Below are positions 1 through 7,829 of a DNA stretch of 51,016 bases, in pieces. The notes under the pieces were generated by a model that worked only from the letters and a program-made list of their open reading frames with translations, searched no databases and was not told the DNA's origin. Position numbers and translations under genes: made by a program. This DNA is from Dethiothermospora halolimnae (GTDB lineage Bacteria > Bacillota > Clostridia > Tissierellales > VENL01), in contig NZ_JBAKFX010000027.1 of NCBI RefSeq assembly GCF_037577855.1, positions 1 to 51,016 of the forward strand. Reading direction: 5' to 3'. Each line of letters opens with the position of its first letter. The stretch's first letter is position 1.

Positions 1-1
1 T

Positions 2-43
2 AATAAATAATGGCTGACACCATGGTGTCAGCCATTATTTATT
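2..43. terminator. perfect palindrome, probable terminator
   Basis: A 42-base perfect palindrome lies 30 bases past the stop of the acid phosphatase gene. It is followed by a T run on the + strand (42-47) and by an AT-rich tail on the minus strand, so it can work in either direction. It most likely ends the minus-strand phosphatase transcript. Confidence 0.8.
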
Positions 44-72
44 TTTTATATATTCTTAAAAAACTAACTCTT

Positions 73-990
73 TTACTCCACTATCCAAGTATTTAATGGT
101 GCTTTTCTTTTCTGACTTTTTTCTTCATTTGATATTCCCCATTCATAATCATACAAAGCACCCTCCCATTCACCATACATTGGATTTGGAAGAACTATAA
201 ATTTAGTTCCAAATTTATCTTTATTAGTATCTGTTACTTCAAATCTATCTTCTATATTTTTATCTCCAAAGGCACTATCAAAATCATTTAAGTTATCTCC
301 CATAAGTAAAACAATTCTATGATTTTCATCTACAATTTCCCTTCTTGGTCCTTTATCAGAGGTTTCTTCTCTAAGTAATATATTTTCTTCTTTAACTTGT
401 GGGAACCCTAGTTTTTCTAAATTTTCCATTGTTCCTTCTAATAAATGTATTTTTCTATTGGATACATAAAATACATCTCCACCATTTTCTACAACATAAT
501 TTAAAAATTCTATAGATCCAGGTAATGCTGTACCTTCAGCAGAATTTATCCAATCATCCCACCCGGTTGGATAGGCATAGTCACTACCTATTAGTCCTGC
601 CTCATAGGGACTATTATCAAGAACAGTTTCATCAACATCAACTATCACAGCTCTTTTTTCGTCTGAATCATTATTATTTAAATCCATATCATACACCATC
701 TTTGCAAGATTAAAAGCCTGATAGGATAAAGCTCTCATTTCTGCAGAGTTTTGATACCAAGTTGTTGCCATAACTAACTGTTCATTTAAATCTTTAATTG
801 AATATTCATCATTATCCTCTGGCTTGTTTTCATCAGTTTCATTATCATTCTCATCTGCACCATCGGGATTAGCTCCATTTTCAGTTGTATCTTCCGGTGT
901 ATCTTCTTCTGTACATCCTACAGATATGGAAAATATTAATAAAACAATCAATAAATAAGCTAGATACCTTCTTAATTTAAATCTTTTCAT
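73..990 (-). CDS. HAD-superfamily acid phosphatase, lipoprotein e(P4)-like (class C)
   Basis: Predicted surface lipoprotein phosphatase that would release phosphate from nucleotides or other monoesters outside the membrane. The N-terminus has a basic start, a hydrophobic core and a lipobox ending SVGC. A long acidic Asp/Glu/Asn linker follows. The HAD core has motif I DVDETVLDNS (nucleophile and acid/base aspartates) and a late motif GDNLNDFD that binds the metal. These motifs and the length fit the 5'-nucleotidase, lipoprotein e(P4) family. I chose the ATG at 990 because GGGAGG (998-1003) sits at the right distance; a TTG five codons upstream would lie inside that ribosome site. It is the last gene before a strong terminator and is separated from arcC by the arcC terminator, so it is probably its own unit. 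The exact substrate cannot be read from sequence. Confidence 0.88.
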   Translation of the reverse strand: MKRFKLRRYLAYLLIVLLIFSISVGCTEEDTPEDTTENGANPDGADENDNETDENKPEDNDEYSIKDLNEQLVMATTWYQNSAEMRALSYQAFNLAKMVYDMDLNNNDSDEKRAVIVDVDETVLDNSPYEAGLIGSDYAYPTGWDDWINSAEGTALPGSIEFLNYVVENGGDVFYVSNRKIHLLEGTMENLEKLGFPQVKEENILLREETSDKGPRREIVDENHRIVLLMGDNLNDFDSAFGDKNIEDRFEVTDTNKDKFGTKFIVLPNPMYGEWEGALYDYEWGISNEEKSQKRKAPLNTWIVE

Positions 991-1080
991 AGTTAATCCT
1001 CCCAATTAATATTATTTTTTATTAAAATATCTTAAGTAAGTATTTTTATTATTGTTTGCAACTTTATTAAAAAATATCAC

Positions 1081-1114
1081 TTAGTTGGAGGATTGCAAGT
1101 CTACCGATAACTAA
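1081..1114. repeat. degenerate short palindromic element
   Basis: Ends TTAGTT/AACTAA are perfect and the middle (GGAGGATT against GGTAGACT) is imperfect. It resembles the 25-base palindromes at 3402, 3539 and 11371 and lies in the gap between arcC and the acid phosphatase. Confidence 0.4.
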
Positions 1115-1164
1115 TAGCATTAAAAAAGAGGTTGATTTAAATCAACCTCTTTTTTAATGCTATT
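1113..1164 (-). terminator. terminator of the arc genes
   Basis: A long perfect palindrome (GAGGTTGATTT/AAATCAACCTC core flanked by A6/T6) overlaps the TAG stop of arcC. On the minus strand a T run closes the stem, as in a rho-independent terminator. Confidence 0.88.
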
Positions 1165-2092
1165 TTGTTATAGTAGTACCGCTTTGTCCCTTTAAAGCTT
1201 CCCCTGCTTTTTCTAAAGAAGCTATTACAGCCTTTCTACCTTCTTTAGAACTAGCAAATTTCATTGCAGCCTTTACCTTTGGAAGCATACTTCCCGGTGC
1301 AAAATGTCCTTCTTCTATATATTTTTCTGCTTCTTCTAATGTTATTGAATCTAAATCTTTTTGATTTGGTTTACCAAAGTTTATAGATACCTTATCAACA
1401 GCAGTAAGAACTACAAAGAAATCAGCATCCAATATTTCAGCTATCTTCTCACTGGCAAAATCTTTATCTATAACCGCTGGAACTCCTTTTAGGCTATTTC
1501 CCTCTTCTACTACTGGAATACCTCCTCCTCCAACAGTTATAACTATATGTCCATTATCAACTAATGTTTTTACAGTTTGTTTTTCTGCAACATCTACAGG
1601 AATTGGTGAAGGTACAACTCTTCTAAATCCTCTACCGGAGTCTTCTACCATGTCATATCCCTTTTCTTTCTTTAACTTTTCAGCTTCTTCTTCACTATAG
1701 AAGGCTCCTATTGGTTTTGTTGGATTTACAAAGGCTTGGTCATCTTTATCAACAATAACCTGAGTTACCACAGTTGCAACTGGCTTATTTACTCCTCTAT
1801 TTAATAACTCTTCCCTTATGGCATTTTGTAGATGATATCCTATATAACCTTGACTCATTGCTCCACATTCTGGGAATGGCATCTCTGGAGTACCGGCTTC
1901 ACTTTTTGAAGCTGTTTCCATGGCTAAGTTTATCATACCAACCTGTGGACCATTACCATGGGCTATAATAACTTCATTTCCCTCTTCTATTAAATTAACA
2001 ATAGGCTTAGCTGTATTTTTTACTAAACTTAACTGTTCCTCTGGTGTTTTACCTAAAGCATTACCACCTAAAGCTACAACAACCTTACTCAT
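1160..2092 (-). CDS. arcC: carbamate kinase
   Basis: Last enzyme of the arginine deiminase pathway: it transfers phosphate from carbamoyl phosphate to ADP, giving ATP, ammonia and CO2 in the cytoplasm. The 310-residue length is normal. The N-terminal glycine loop ALGGNAL, the HGNGPQVG motif and the GGGGIPV segment in the C-terminal half are diagnostic of the family. The start ATG is preceded by AGGAGG at good distance. It follows arcA and arcB on the same strand, but with a 218-base gap carrying a strong inverted repeat, so its level may be set separately by processing or partial termination. No arginine/ornithine antiporter gene (arcD) accompanies it in this window. Confidence 0.97.
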   Translation of the reverse strand: MSKVVVALGGNALGKTPEEQLSLVKNTAKPIVNLIEEGNEVIIAHGNGPQVGMINLAMETASKSEAGTPEMPFPECGAMSQGYIGYHLQNAIREELLNRGVNKPVATVVTQVIVDKDDQAFVNPTKPIGAFYSEEEAEKLKKEKGYDMVEDSGRGFRRVVPSPIPVDVAEKQTVKTLVDNGHIVITVGGGGIPVVEEGNSLKGVPAVIDKDFASEKIAEILDADFFVVLTAVDKVSINFGKPNQKDLDSITLEEAEKYIEEGHFAPGSMLPKVKAAMKFASSKEGRKAVIASLEKAGEALKGQSGTTITK

Positions 2093-2127
2093 TTTACATT
2101 CCTCCTAAGATAAATATTGAAAATAGA

Positions 2128-2199
2128 TTTAAGGTTACGAAGGATAAGATTATATGTTTTATGTAACTTTTCATATTTATATCCCTTCGTAACCTTAAA
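2128..2199. repeat. large inverted repeat between arcB and arcC
   Basis: Arms of 16 perfect bases (TTTAAGGTTACGAAGG at 2128-2143; complement at 2184-2199), extended further with one bulge, enclose about 20-30 bases. The stem contains the TTACGAA core seen in other gap palindromes here. There is no U-run next to it, so it looks more like a mobile or processing element than a simple terminator. Confidence 0.8.
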
Positions 2200-2262
2200 G
2201 TTTTAGATTTCCGTTTATATACAGTGTATTATACACTTTAAAGTTCACTTTTTATTATCTAT

Positions 2263-2281
2263 TATATTGGACTCCAATATA
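2263..2281. repeat. small palindrome downstream of arcB
   Basis: TATATTGGA, one base, TCCAATATA: 9-bp perfect arms, 30 bases after the arcB stop. A second small one (AGTGTA-TTA-TACACT) lies at 2223-2237. They may mark the 3' end of the arcB message; no U run is present. Confidence 0.45.
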
Positions 2282-2310
2282 CAAATTTTATAACTTAAAA
2301 ATATTTTTTA

Positions 2311-3306
2311 TTATTTTCCTAATGTAGCCACCATAACTGCTTTTATAGTATGCATTCTATTTTCAGCTTCATCAAATACTACTGAATGTTTACTTTCAAA
2401 TACTTCATCAGTTACTTCCATTGAATCTAAGCCAAACTTCTCTTTTATTTCTTTTCCTATTATAGTGTTTGTATCATGGAATGCTGGTAGACAATGCATA
2501 AATATTACTTCATCATCGGCCATATTTATCATATCCATATTAACCTGATATGGCTTTAACATATTAATTCTTTTCTCCCATACTTCATCTGGCTCTCCCA
2601 TTGATACCCAAACATCAGTATATATTGCATCTACACCTTTGATTCCTTCTTCTATTGATTCTGTAAGTGTTATCTTAGCTCCTGTTTCTTTAGCTATTTC
2701 TCTTGCTTCATTTACTAAATCTTCCTCTGGGAATAACTCTTTTGGAGCTACTATTCTAAAGTCTAAGCCCATTTTTGCAGAACCTATCATTAAAGAGTTA
2801 CCCATATTATTTCTTCCATCTCCAACATATGCAAACTTAATTCCTTTTAAATGTCCTTTATGCTCTTGGATAGTTAAGAAGTCTGCTAATATTTGAGTCG
2901 GATGGAACTGGTCAGTTAATCCATTCCATACTGGAACCCCTGAATGTTCAGCTAAGGCTTCAACTGTTTCTTGAGAGAATCCTCTATACTCTATACCATC
3001 ATACATTCTTCCAAGTACTCTAGCTGTATCAGCTGCTGATTCTTTTTTACCCATTTGAGAACCAGTTGGTCCTAAGTAAGTAACATGAGCCCCTTGATCT
3101 AAAGCTCCAACTTCAAATGCGCATCTTGTTCTTGTTGATGCCTTTTCAAATATTAAAGCTATGTTTTTACCTTCCATTGTTGGTTGCTCTGTACCTGAAT
3201 ACTTAGCTCTTTTTAAATCTCTAGCTAAGTCTAGTAAGTAATTTATTTCCTTTACTGAATAGTCCTTAAGTGTTAATAAACTTCTTCCTTTAATATTAAA
3301 TCCCAT
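2311..3306 (-). CDS. arcB: ornithine carbamoyltransferase (catabolic, arginine deiminase pathway)
   Basis: Splits citrulline with phosphate into ornithine and carbamoyl phosphate, the step between arcA and arcC; the same fold can run in the anabolic direction as argF. Visible signatures: carbamoyl-phosphate loop STRTRCAF, FHPTQILADF, and the ornithine-binding HCLPAFHD near the C-terminus. At 331 residues it has the usual length. The ATG at 3306 is chosen over a GTG two codons upstream because AGGAGG (3315-3320) is 8 bases from the ATG but only 2 from the GTG. Its place between arcA and arcC argues for the catabolic role. Confidence 0.95.
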   Translation of the reverse strand: MGFNIKGRSLLTLKDYSVKEINYLLDLARDLKRAKYSGTEQPTMEGKNIALIFEKASTRTRCAFEVGALDQGAHVTYLGPTGSQMGKKESAADTARVLGRMYDGIEYRGFSQETVEALAEHSGVPVWNGLTDQFHPTQILADFLTIQEHKGHLKGIKFAYVGDGRNNMGNSLMIGSAKMGLDFRIVAPKELFPEEDLVNEAREIAKETGAKITLTESIEEGIKGVDAIYTDVWVSMGEPDEVWEKRINMLKPYQVNMDMINMADDEVIFMHCLPAFHDTNTIIGKEIKEKFGLDSMEVTDEVFESKHSVVFDEAENRMHTIKAVMVATLGK

Positions 3307-3401
3307 TTTCACTACCTCCTAATATATGTTGTTTTTATTTTAGAACATAATTTATGATATTATGTTTTTTATGTTAATTAATTTTTACTTCGTATATCTA
3401 A

Positions 3402-3426
3402 GTTGATGGATTGCGAATCCATCAAC
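3402..3426. repeat. 25-base palindromic element (REP-like)
   Basis: Perfect 11-bp arms GTTGATGGATT/AATCCATCAAC around a 3-base loop GCG, in the gap between arcA and arcB. Same length and layout as the elements at 3539-3563 and 11371-11395. Confidence 0.75.
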
Positions 3427-3454
3427 AACAATAGACTTTTGTCACTAAAAAATT

Positions 3455-3505
3455 TATAATCTATTAACAACTATAATCTATTAACAACTATAATCTATTA
3501 ACAAC
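3455..3505. repeat. 17-base tandem repeat, three copies
   Basis: Three exact head-to-tail copies of TATAATCTATTAACAAC (3455-3471, 3472-3488, 3489-3505), followed by a partial fourth. It lies between two palindromic elements in the arcA-arcB gap. There are no spacers, so it is not a CRISPR array. Confidence 0.9.
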
Positions 3506-3538
3506 TATAATCTTGTTATTGACAACAATAATATCGTT

Positions 3539-3563
3539 GTTGGAGGATTCGTAATCCCCCAAC
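3539..3563. repeat. 25-base palindromic element (REP-like)
   Basis: GTTGGAGGATT, loop CGT, AATCCCCCAAC: same size and outline as the element at 3402-3426 with one mismatch in the arms. It begins 20 bases beyond the arcA stop. Confidence 0.72.
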
Positions 3564-3582
3564 ATTTTATAATAAATTCAAC

Positions 3583-4818
3583 TTATTTCTTTAAACTCTC
3601 TCTTACAAGGGGCATACTCATACATCTTGGTCCTCCACGACCCCTTGATAATTCTGAACTTGGCATAATGTGTGTCTTAATCCCATGTTCTTGTAATAAT
3701 TTATTTGAAACATGGTTTCTTGAATAAACAATCACTTCTCCCGGGGCAATAGCAAGTGTATTTGATCCATCATTCCACTGTTCTCTAGCTGCATCTATTG
3801 AATCTCCACCGGCACATCTTATTAGTGTAACATTTTCCACTTCTAGATATTTCTTTAATATTTCTTCCAGTGTCGCCTCTTCTTTTTTAATATCTAATTG
3901 ACCATTATCTCCTTTAGTTATGGAGAATACCGTCAATGGACCTTCTATCTCTGGGTGGATTGTAAACTTATCATAATCGACCATTGTAAATACTGTATCT
4001 AAATGCATAAATGCCCTCTTCTTTGGTATATCAAATGCTAGTATTGTTTCGAAGGTTTGTCCATCTGCAAATATTTTTTCAGCAAACTTCTCTACTGAAG
4101 CTGCATCTGTTCTCTCTGATATACCTATTGCAACAACTTTGTCGTTAAGGATTAATTCATCTCCACCCTCCATTGAAGTTGTTTCATCCCTATTAAACCA
4201 AATTGGAACATCTGCATCCTTAAACCTTGGATGATATTCAAATATATACTTAGCAAATATTGTTTCCCTATTCCTAGTCTCAGTTCTCATATGATTTAAT
4301 GTGATTCCTGTTCCTATAGTAGCAAATGGATCCCTAGTAAAGTATAAGTTAGGCATTGGGTCTAATACAAATGGATAGTCCCTTGACACCATATCAGCTA
4401 AATTTTTCGCTGTATAGTTTTCAAGATCATTTTTTCTTACTCCCGCCATCATCGTATCTACTAGCTCTTTATTATCCATTTTTTCAAAGTATTTTTTTAC
4501 AGCTTCCCTAGTACCTTGTCCTGTCACATTGCCCTCATCTAGGAATTGCTCTATAAACTTTTCTCTTACTTCCTTATCGGCTATTGCCTCAGCCGCAAGC
4601 TCTTCTAGATATAATACTTCTACACCGTTATCCTTAAGTATTTTAGCAAAAGCATCATGTTCTTGTCTTGCTATTTTTAAATATGGAATATCGTCAAACA
4701 ACAGTCTCTCCATTAAGTCTGGAGTCAGGTTTTCAACTTCTTTTCCTGGTCTGTGAAGCAAAACCGTTTTCAATTTACCAATTTCACTGGTTACATTAAG
4801 AACATTGTTTTTTGACAA
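3583..4818 (-). CDS. arcA: arginine deiminase
   Basis: Hydrolyses arginine to citrulline and ammonia, the first and committing step of the pathway, in the cytoplasm. The 411-residue length is typical. Family signatures: an N-terminal RPGKEVENL-type segment, FTRDPF, the EGGDELIL aspartate region, HLDTVFTMVD with the catalytic histidine, and the C-terminal GGPRCMSMPLVR carrying the nucleophilic cysteine. The start is a TTG: AAGGAGG lies 7 bases upstream and no ATG fits. It is the first gene of the arc set and has its own promoter (4899-4927) and two ARG-box-like sites further upstream, suggesting ArgR/AhrC control. Confidence 0.97.
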   Translation of the reverse strand: MSKNNVLNVTSEIGKLKTVLLHRPGKEVENLTPDLMERLLFDDIPYLKIARQEHDAFAKILKDNGVEVLYLEELAAEAIADKEVREKFIEQFLDEGNVTGQGTREAVKKYFEKMDNKELVDTMMAGVRKNDLENYTAKNLADMVSRDYPFVLDPMPNLYFTRDPFATIGTGITLNHMRTETRNRETIFAKYIFEYHPRFKDADVPIWFNRDETTSMEGGDELILNDKVVAIGISERTDAASVEKFAEKIFADGQTFETILAFDIPKKRAFMHLDTVFTMVDYDKFTIHPEIEGPLTVFSITKGDNGQLDIKKEEATLEEILKKYLEVENVTLIRCAGGDSIDAAREQWNDGSNTLAIAPGEVIVYSRNHVSNKLLQEHGIKTHIMPSSELSRGRGGPRCMSMPLVRESLKK

Positions 4819-4898
4819 AGTTCTCCCTCCTTATTTTATACATCAATTATACATATATTTAAAGTAATCATTTTTCATCCATCAACCTTATACTATTG

Positions 4899-4927
4899 AT
4901 TTTAACTTATTTGTGCCCAATTGTCAA
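4899..4927 (-). promoter_or_regulatory. sigma-A promoter of arcA
   Basis: On the minus strand TTGACA (4922-4927), exactly 17 bases, then TAAAAT (4899-4904). The predicted start near 4892 gives a leader of about 74 bases before the arcA TTG. Confidence 0.8.
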
Positions 4928-4938
4928 ACATGGTCTAA

Positions 4939-4952
4939 AGTTTATTTATTCA
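4939..4952 (-). promoter_or_regulatory. ARG-box-like half-conserved site
   Basis: Minus strand TGAATAAATAAACT: the left half matches the ArgR/AhrC consensus TGAAT-N4-ATTCA exactly, the right half only weakly. It sits between the -35 box and the better site at 4958. Confidence 0.5.
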
Positions 4953-4957
4953 CCTCA

Positions 4958-4971
4958 TGTATATTTATTCA
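4958..4971 (-). promoter_or_regulatory. ARG box (ArgR/AhrC site) upstream of arcA
   Basis: Minus strand TGAATAAATATACA matches the consensus TGAAT-N4-ATTCA at all but one base. Its centre is about 72 bases upstream of the predicted start, and 19 bases from the neighbouring site. That position suits activation of a catabolic operon rather than repression. Confidence 0.65.
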
Positions 4972-5357
4972 TTGTTTTACTTCCTAAAAACCCCTTAGAT
5001 ATTTCCTATATCAGTAAACATCTACTCCAAGAAAACCTTTTCCCTGATAATTACCCATACTTTTATAGCAAAATATATATTTATCCAAACAAAAAAATAA
5101 AAAAATATATCTTGATATATTTTTTTATTTTAGTCTATCTTTCTAATACTTATATACCCTAGTATTACCTAAATAAATTATTTATAAAGTAAATTTATAT
5201 CTTGCACATGTTCTAGGGTTTATAGGAGCATCATCTATAACATCATATTTTTCTTTTATTTTTTAAATCATTTACTTTACATACCCTTCATACCCAAGCA
5301 AGGGAATCCATACTTCCCAAACCACGTAAAGACTTCATATGTTGATTAGTATATACA
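4972..5357. other. gene-free AT-rich gap
   Basis: No supported gene. It holds the inverted repeat at 5094-5131 and, on the minus strand at about 5183-5310, a broken reading frame that includes EVWIPLLGYEGY and later DDAPINPRT, with stops between. This may be a gene fossil; the stretch is too short to assign. Confidence 0.4.
5094..5131. terminator. AT-only inverted repeat, possible terminator
   Basis: Two perfect 18-base arms (AAAATAAAAAAATATATC and its complement) flank a TT loop. It lies 227 bases beyond the methyltransferase stop. The stem is entirely A/T apart from one G-C pair, so its strength as a terminator is doubtful. Confidence 0.5.
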
Positions 5358-5972
5358 CTAAACCATAAAAGGTAGAAACATTTTTGTTTTTTTTCTATAT
5401 CGAATATACTCTTCGCCAAATTCTTTAATCATATCCTCTTCTTCTTTCTTTGCCAATTTGTAATATGTATATATTATAATAGGGAAAAATAATAACATAA
5501 ATAAATTGGCCCAATCAAATATCATCCCTATAGTTAACAGAATAAATCCTGTATATTGGGGATGTCTAATATGTCTATAAACTCCTGTTTTAACAACACG
5601 ACCTTCCCCCTTTTCCCTTGACCAATATTTATGATAGATGTTATACCATCCATTTGAAATTAATAGTATAGCAATAATAGAAAGCCCAATATTTATATAC
5701 ATACCCCAATATCCAATGTGTTGATTTAATGTGTGTCCCCAAAGTATACCATCTGGTAGTTTTTTCCCTATAATCCCAGAGATTAAATACATACTAAAAG
5801 GTATGCCATGCATTTCTATAGCAAAGGCCAATACAAATGCCAAATATGCTGTAGCTGGTTTTCTATTGGCTTTCTTATAAAAGGGTACAAAAAGTAGTGC
5901 TATTGAATAAATTATTACAAAAAATATAACTCCTCCCCACTGATTAAAATGTCCATATAATGTTTCTTGCAT
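5358..5972 (-). CDS. membrane methyltransferase, isoprenylcysteine/phospholipid N-methyltransferase-like
   Basis: A 204-residue integral membrane protein with about five hydrophobic segments. The C-terminal third carries the ICMT/PEMT signature: GVYRHIRHPQYTGF, then a hydrophobic pair and a KKEEEDMIKEFGEEYIRY tail that in this family forms the SAM and substrate site. Bacterial members of this fold are often annotated only as isoprenylcysteine carboxyl methyltransferase family; the real acceptor is unknown, since bacteria usually lack prenylated proteins. GAGGAGGG sits well before the ATG. It is monocistronic by context: a terminator separates it from the regulator upstream (7644-6088). Confidence 0.8.
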   Translation of the reverse strand: MQETLYGHFNQWGGVIFFVIIYSIALLFVPFYKKANRKPATAYLAFVLAFAIEMHGIPFSMYLISGIIGKKLPDGILWGHTLNQHIGYWGMYINIGLSIIAILLISNGWYNIYHKYWSREKGEGRVVKTGVYRHIRHPQYTGFILLTIGMIFDWANLFMLLFFPIIIYTYYKLAKKEEEDMIKEFGEEYIRYRKKTKMFLPFMV

Positions 5973-6023
5973 ATTAACCCTCCTCTAATATTTTTCTAAT
6001 TTTATTATAATTTTTTTCATAAT

Positions 6024-6066
6024 AAAAAACCCCTAACTAAAGTTGTGTTTTTAGTTAGGGGTTTTT
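6024..6066 (-). terminator. rho-independent terminator of the LuxR-type gene
   Basis: AAAAACCCCTAACTAAA pairs with TTTAGTTAGGGGTTTTT around a short loop, 21 bases after the regulator stop. A T run follows on both strands, so it also insulates the next gene. Confidence 0.9.
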
Positions 6067-6087
6067 AGATTAAAATATTTTAAATAA

Positions 6088-7644
6088 TTAGACTAAGTTT
6101 AGCTCCTTAGCTTTACTGATTGCATCAAATCTCTTACTCACTGATAGCTTACCAAATATATTGTTAACATGCCATTTAGTAGTTCCAATACTTATAAACA
6201 AGGCATCTGATATTTCTTTATTGGTTTTTCCTTTAGATACTAATCGGAGAACCTCTAATTCCCTATTGGTTAATTTCTCTATCATATTATCTTGAGAAGG
6301 GGTAGATACATTCTTCCCTTTATTGTCTTTAAATAGCTTTTTAGATAGAGATTTATCCAAATCTTTAACATAACTTAAACAACTTAAATCCCTATTAATA
6401 AATTGAGAAAACATTCCATATTCTAAATAAATATCACAGGCATTTTTTAAATGGGCCTTACATATATCTATTTTCTTATCATTATAAAATAGTTCAGCTA
6501 AATATAGACTAATCCCTTGAATCTCAGGAGTATGTCCTATAAATTGTAACTCTTCTAATTTGTCAATTAAAATATCCTTTGTTATTACTTCGCTATATTT
6601 ATTTAATTTAAGTTCAATTAATGCTTCTAATATAAATGTAGGTATTGACTTAGGACTTAACTGATATGCCAGTTCTAATTCTTCTACCCATTCATTTTTA
6701 AGTTTTTCATTAAAGTGTATAGCACATTTTACCTTCATTGCTCTAATTATATAATTAATTTGTGGATGATTAAGATTTTCAAAAATTGATTGTAATGTTT
6801 CTACTATCTTCTCAGCATTTTTTCTATCATTTTTCTTTATATAGCAATTAAATAAATACATTTCCATAAGACCGTGCATATGAACCAATTTCATATTAAC
6901 AATGGCCACTCTAGCCTCGTCTAAAGCTTTTATAGCAAGATTTATTTTATTCATCTCATAATAACACATACCCATTGGGAGTTTTATGATATTCATAAAA
7001 GGATCCATTTCTAAATTTTTAGAGCTGTTATTTAATAGTATCTGTTGACATCTTTTTATAACATCTTCACACTCTCCTAGGGCATATAAATTTAGACATT
7101 GACTTACAAAACAATTAACAGCTAAAAAATTACTGTGTAATCTTCTAAAAATTTCATATCCTCTCTCAAAATATTTTGCTCCCTGTCTATATTTTTTTAC
7201 ATTAGTTAACTTTCTTCCATAGGTCATATATGCATTTCCTGCAATAATACTTTCATAATCCTTTGGTAATATATCTACGGCCAATTTAGCGTATTTCAAA
7301 CTTTCCCCTTGGGACGCAACAGAGATAGCCATTGACTTTAGTGCATAAAAAGTAGATTTTTCATCTATTGTTTTTAACTGTGATTCATTTATACCAGTAA
7401 AAATCTCAGTTACTTTTTTGTTATTTCCACATATAAAACATAACCACCCCAACAATAGTTTAGAAAATACAGTATTATAGTATTGGTCTGGTATTTTAAG
7501 TGCTATATTATACATTTCATTTAACCTTGGAGATGAAAATGCTATATGAAAATCCTTTGTGAAGTAATCCACTGCTCTTTTATATGAGCCAGTCTCAACA
7601 AACTCTTTAAAATTATCTATCCACTTACTTTTTTTCATCTTCAT
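6088..7644 (-). CDS. LuxR-family regulator with MalT-like TPR region
   Basis: Predicted transcription factor. The last 65 residues form a LuxR/GerE helix-turn-helix: LTNRELEVLRLVSKGKTNKE, then a recognition helix in IGTTKWHVNNIFGKL. The preceding roughly 450 residues are helical TPR-like repeats resembling the C-terminal arm of MalT-type (LAL) regulators, but the N-terminal ATPase with its Walker motifs is missing, so the protein is about 520 rather than 850-900 residues. There is no receiver domain, so activity is more likely set by ligand or protein binding to the TPR region. I prefer the ATG at 7644 because GTGGGGG lies just upstream; a start seven codons earlier is possible. It is flanked by terminators, and the target genes are not evident. 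Confidence 0.82.
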   Translation of the reverse strand: MKMKKSKWIDNFKEFVETGSYKRAVDYFTKDFHIAFSSPRLNEMYNIALKIPDQYYNTVFSKLLLGWLCFICGNNKKVTEIFTGINESQLKTIDEKSTFYALKSMAISVASQGESLKYAKLAVDILPKDYESIIAGNAYMTYGRKLTNVKKYRQGAKYFERGYEIFRRLHSNFLAVNCFVSQCLNLYALGECEDVIKRCQQILLNNSSKNLEMDPFMNIIKLPMGMCYYEMNKINLAIKALDEARVAIVNMKLVHMHGLMEMYLFNCYIKKNDRKNAEKIVETLQSIFENLNHPQINYIIRAMKVKCAIHFNEKLKNEWVEELELAYQLSPKSIPTFILEALIELKLNKYSEVITKDILIDKLEELQFIGHTPEIQGISLYLAELFYNDKKIDICKAHLKNACDIYLEYGMFSQFINRDLSCLSYVKDLDKSLSKKLFKDNKGKNVSTPSQDNMIEKLTNRELEVLRLVSKGKTNKEISDALFISIGTTKWHVNNIFGKLSVSKRFDAISKAKELNLV

Positions 7645-7798
7645 AATTAACCCCCACAATTTCATTAATATAAAGTGTTTCTTTTATATTCAATAGATCG
7701 TTAATTTATTAATAATTTTATCCTATATAGTATTATATATTATTATATTATATAGATGACTTTTTTCAAATTCCTTTAGTTTTAACTAGAATATTTGA

Positions 7799-7825
7799 AA
7801 AAGGACCTGTTAAAACAGATCCTTT
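7799..7825 (-). terminator. terminator of the Cache chemoreceptor gene
   Basis: AAAGGA-C-CTGTT pairs with AACAG-A-TCCTTT just beyond the stop codon at 7830, and an AT-rich tail follows. Confidence 0.7.
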
Positions 7826-7829
7826 ATAT

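Noticed and set aside
3455..3505. CRISPR-like array
   Set aside because: The 17-base units are contiguous without spacers, and there are no cas genes.
4819..4898. Third ARG box (TGTATAATTGATGTA) in the arcA leader
   Set aside because: Spacing and right half do not fit the consensus.
4896..5162. An 88-codon + strand frame upstream of arcA
   Set aside because: It overlaps the arcA promoter, is mostly Tyr/Ile/Lys from AT-rich DNA and has no ribosome site.
5183..5310. NUMOD4-type homing endonuclease gene from EVWIPLLGYEGY
   Set aside because: The similarity covers about 12 residues only and stops interrupt the frame; kept only as a possible fossil.
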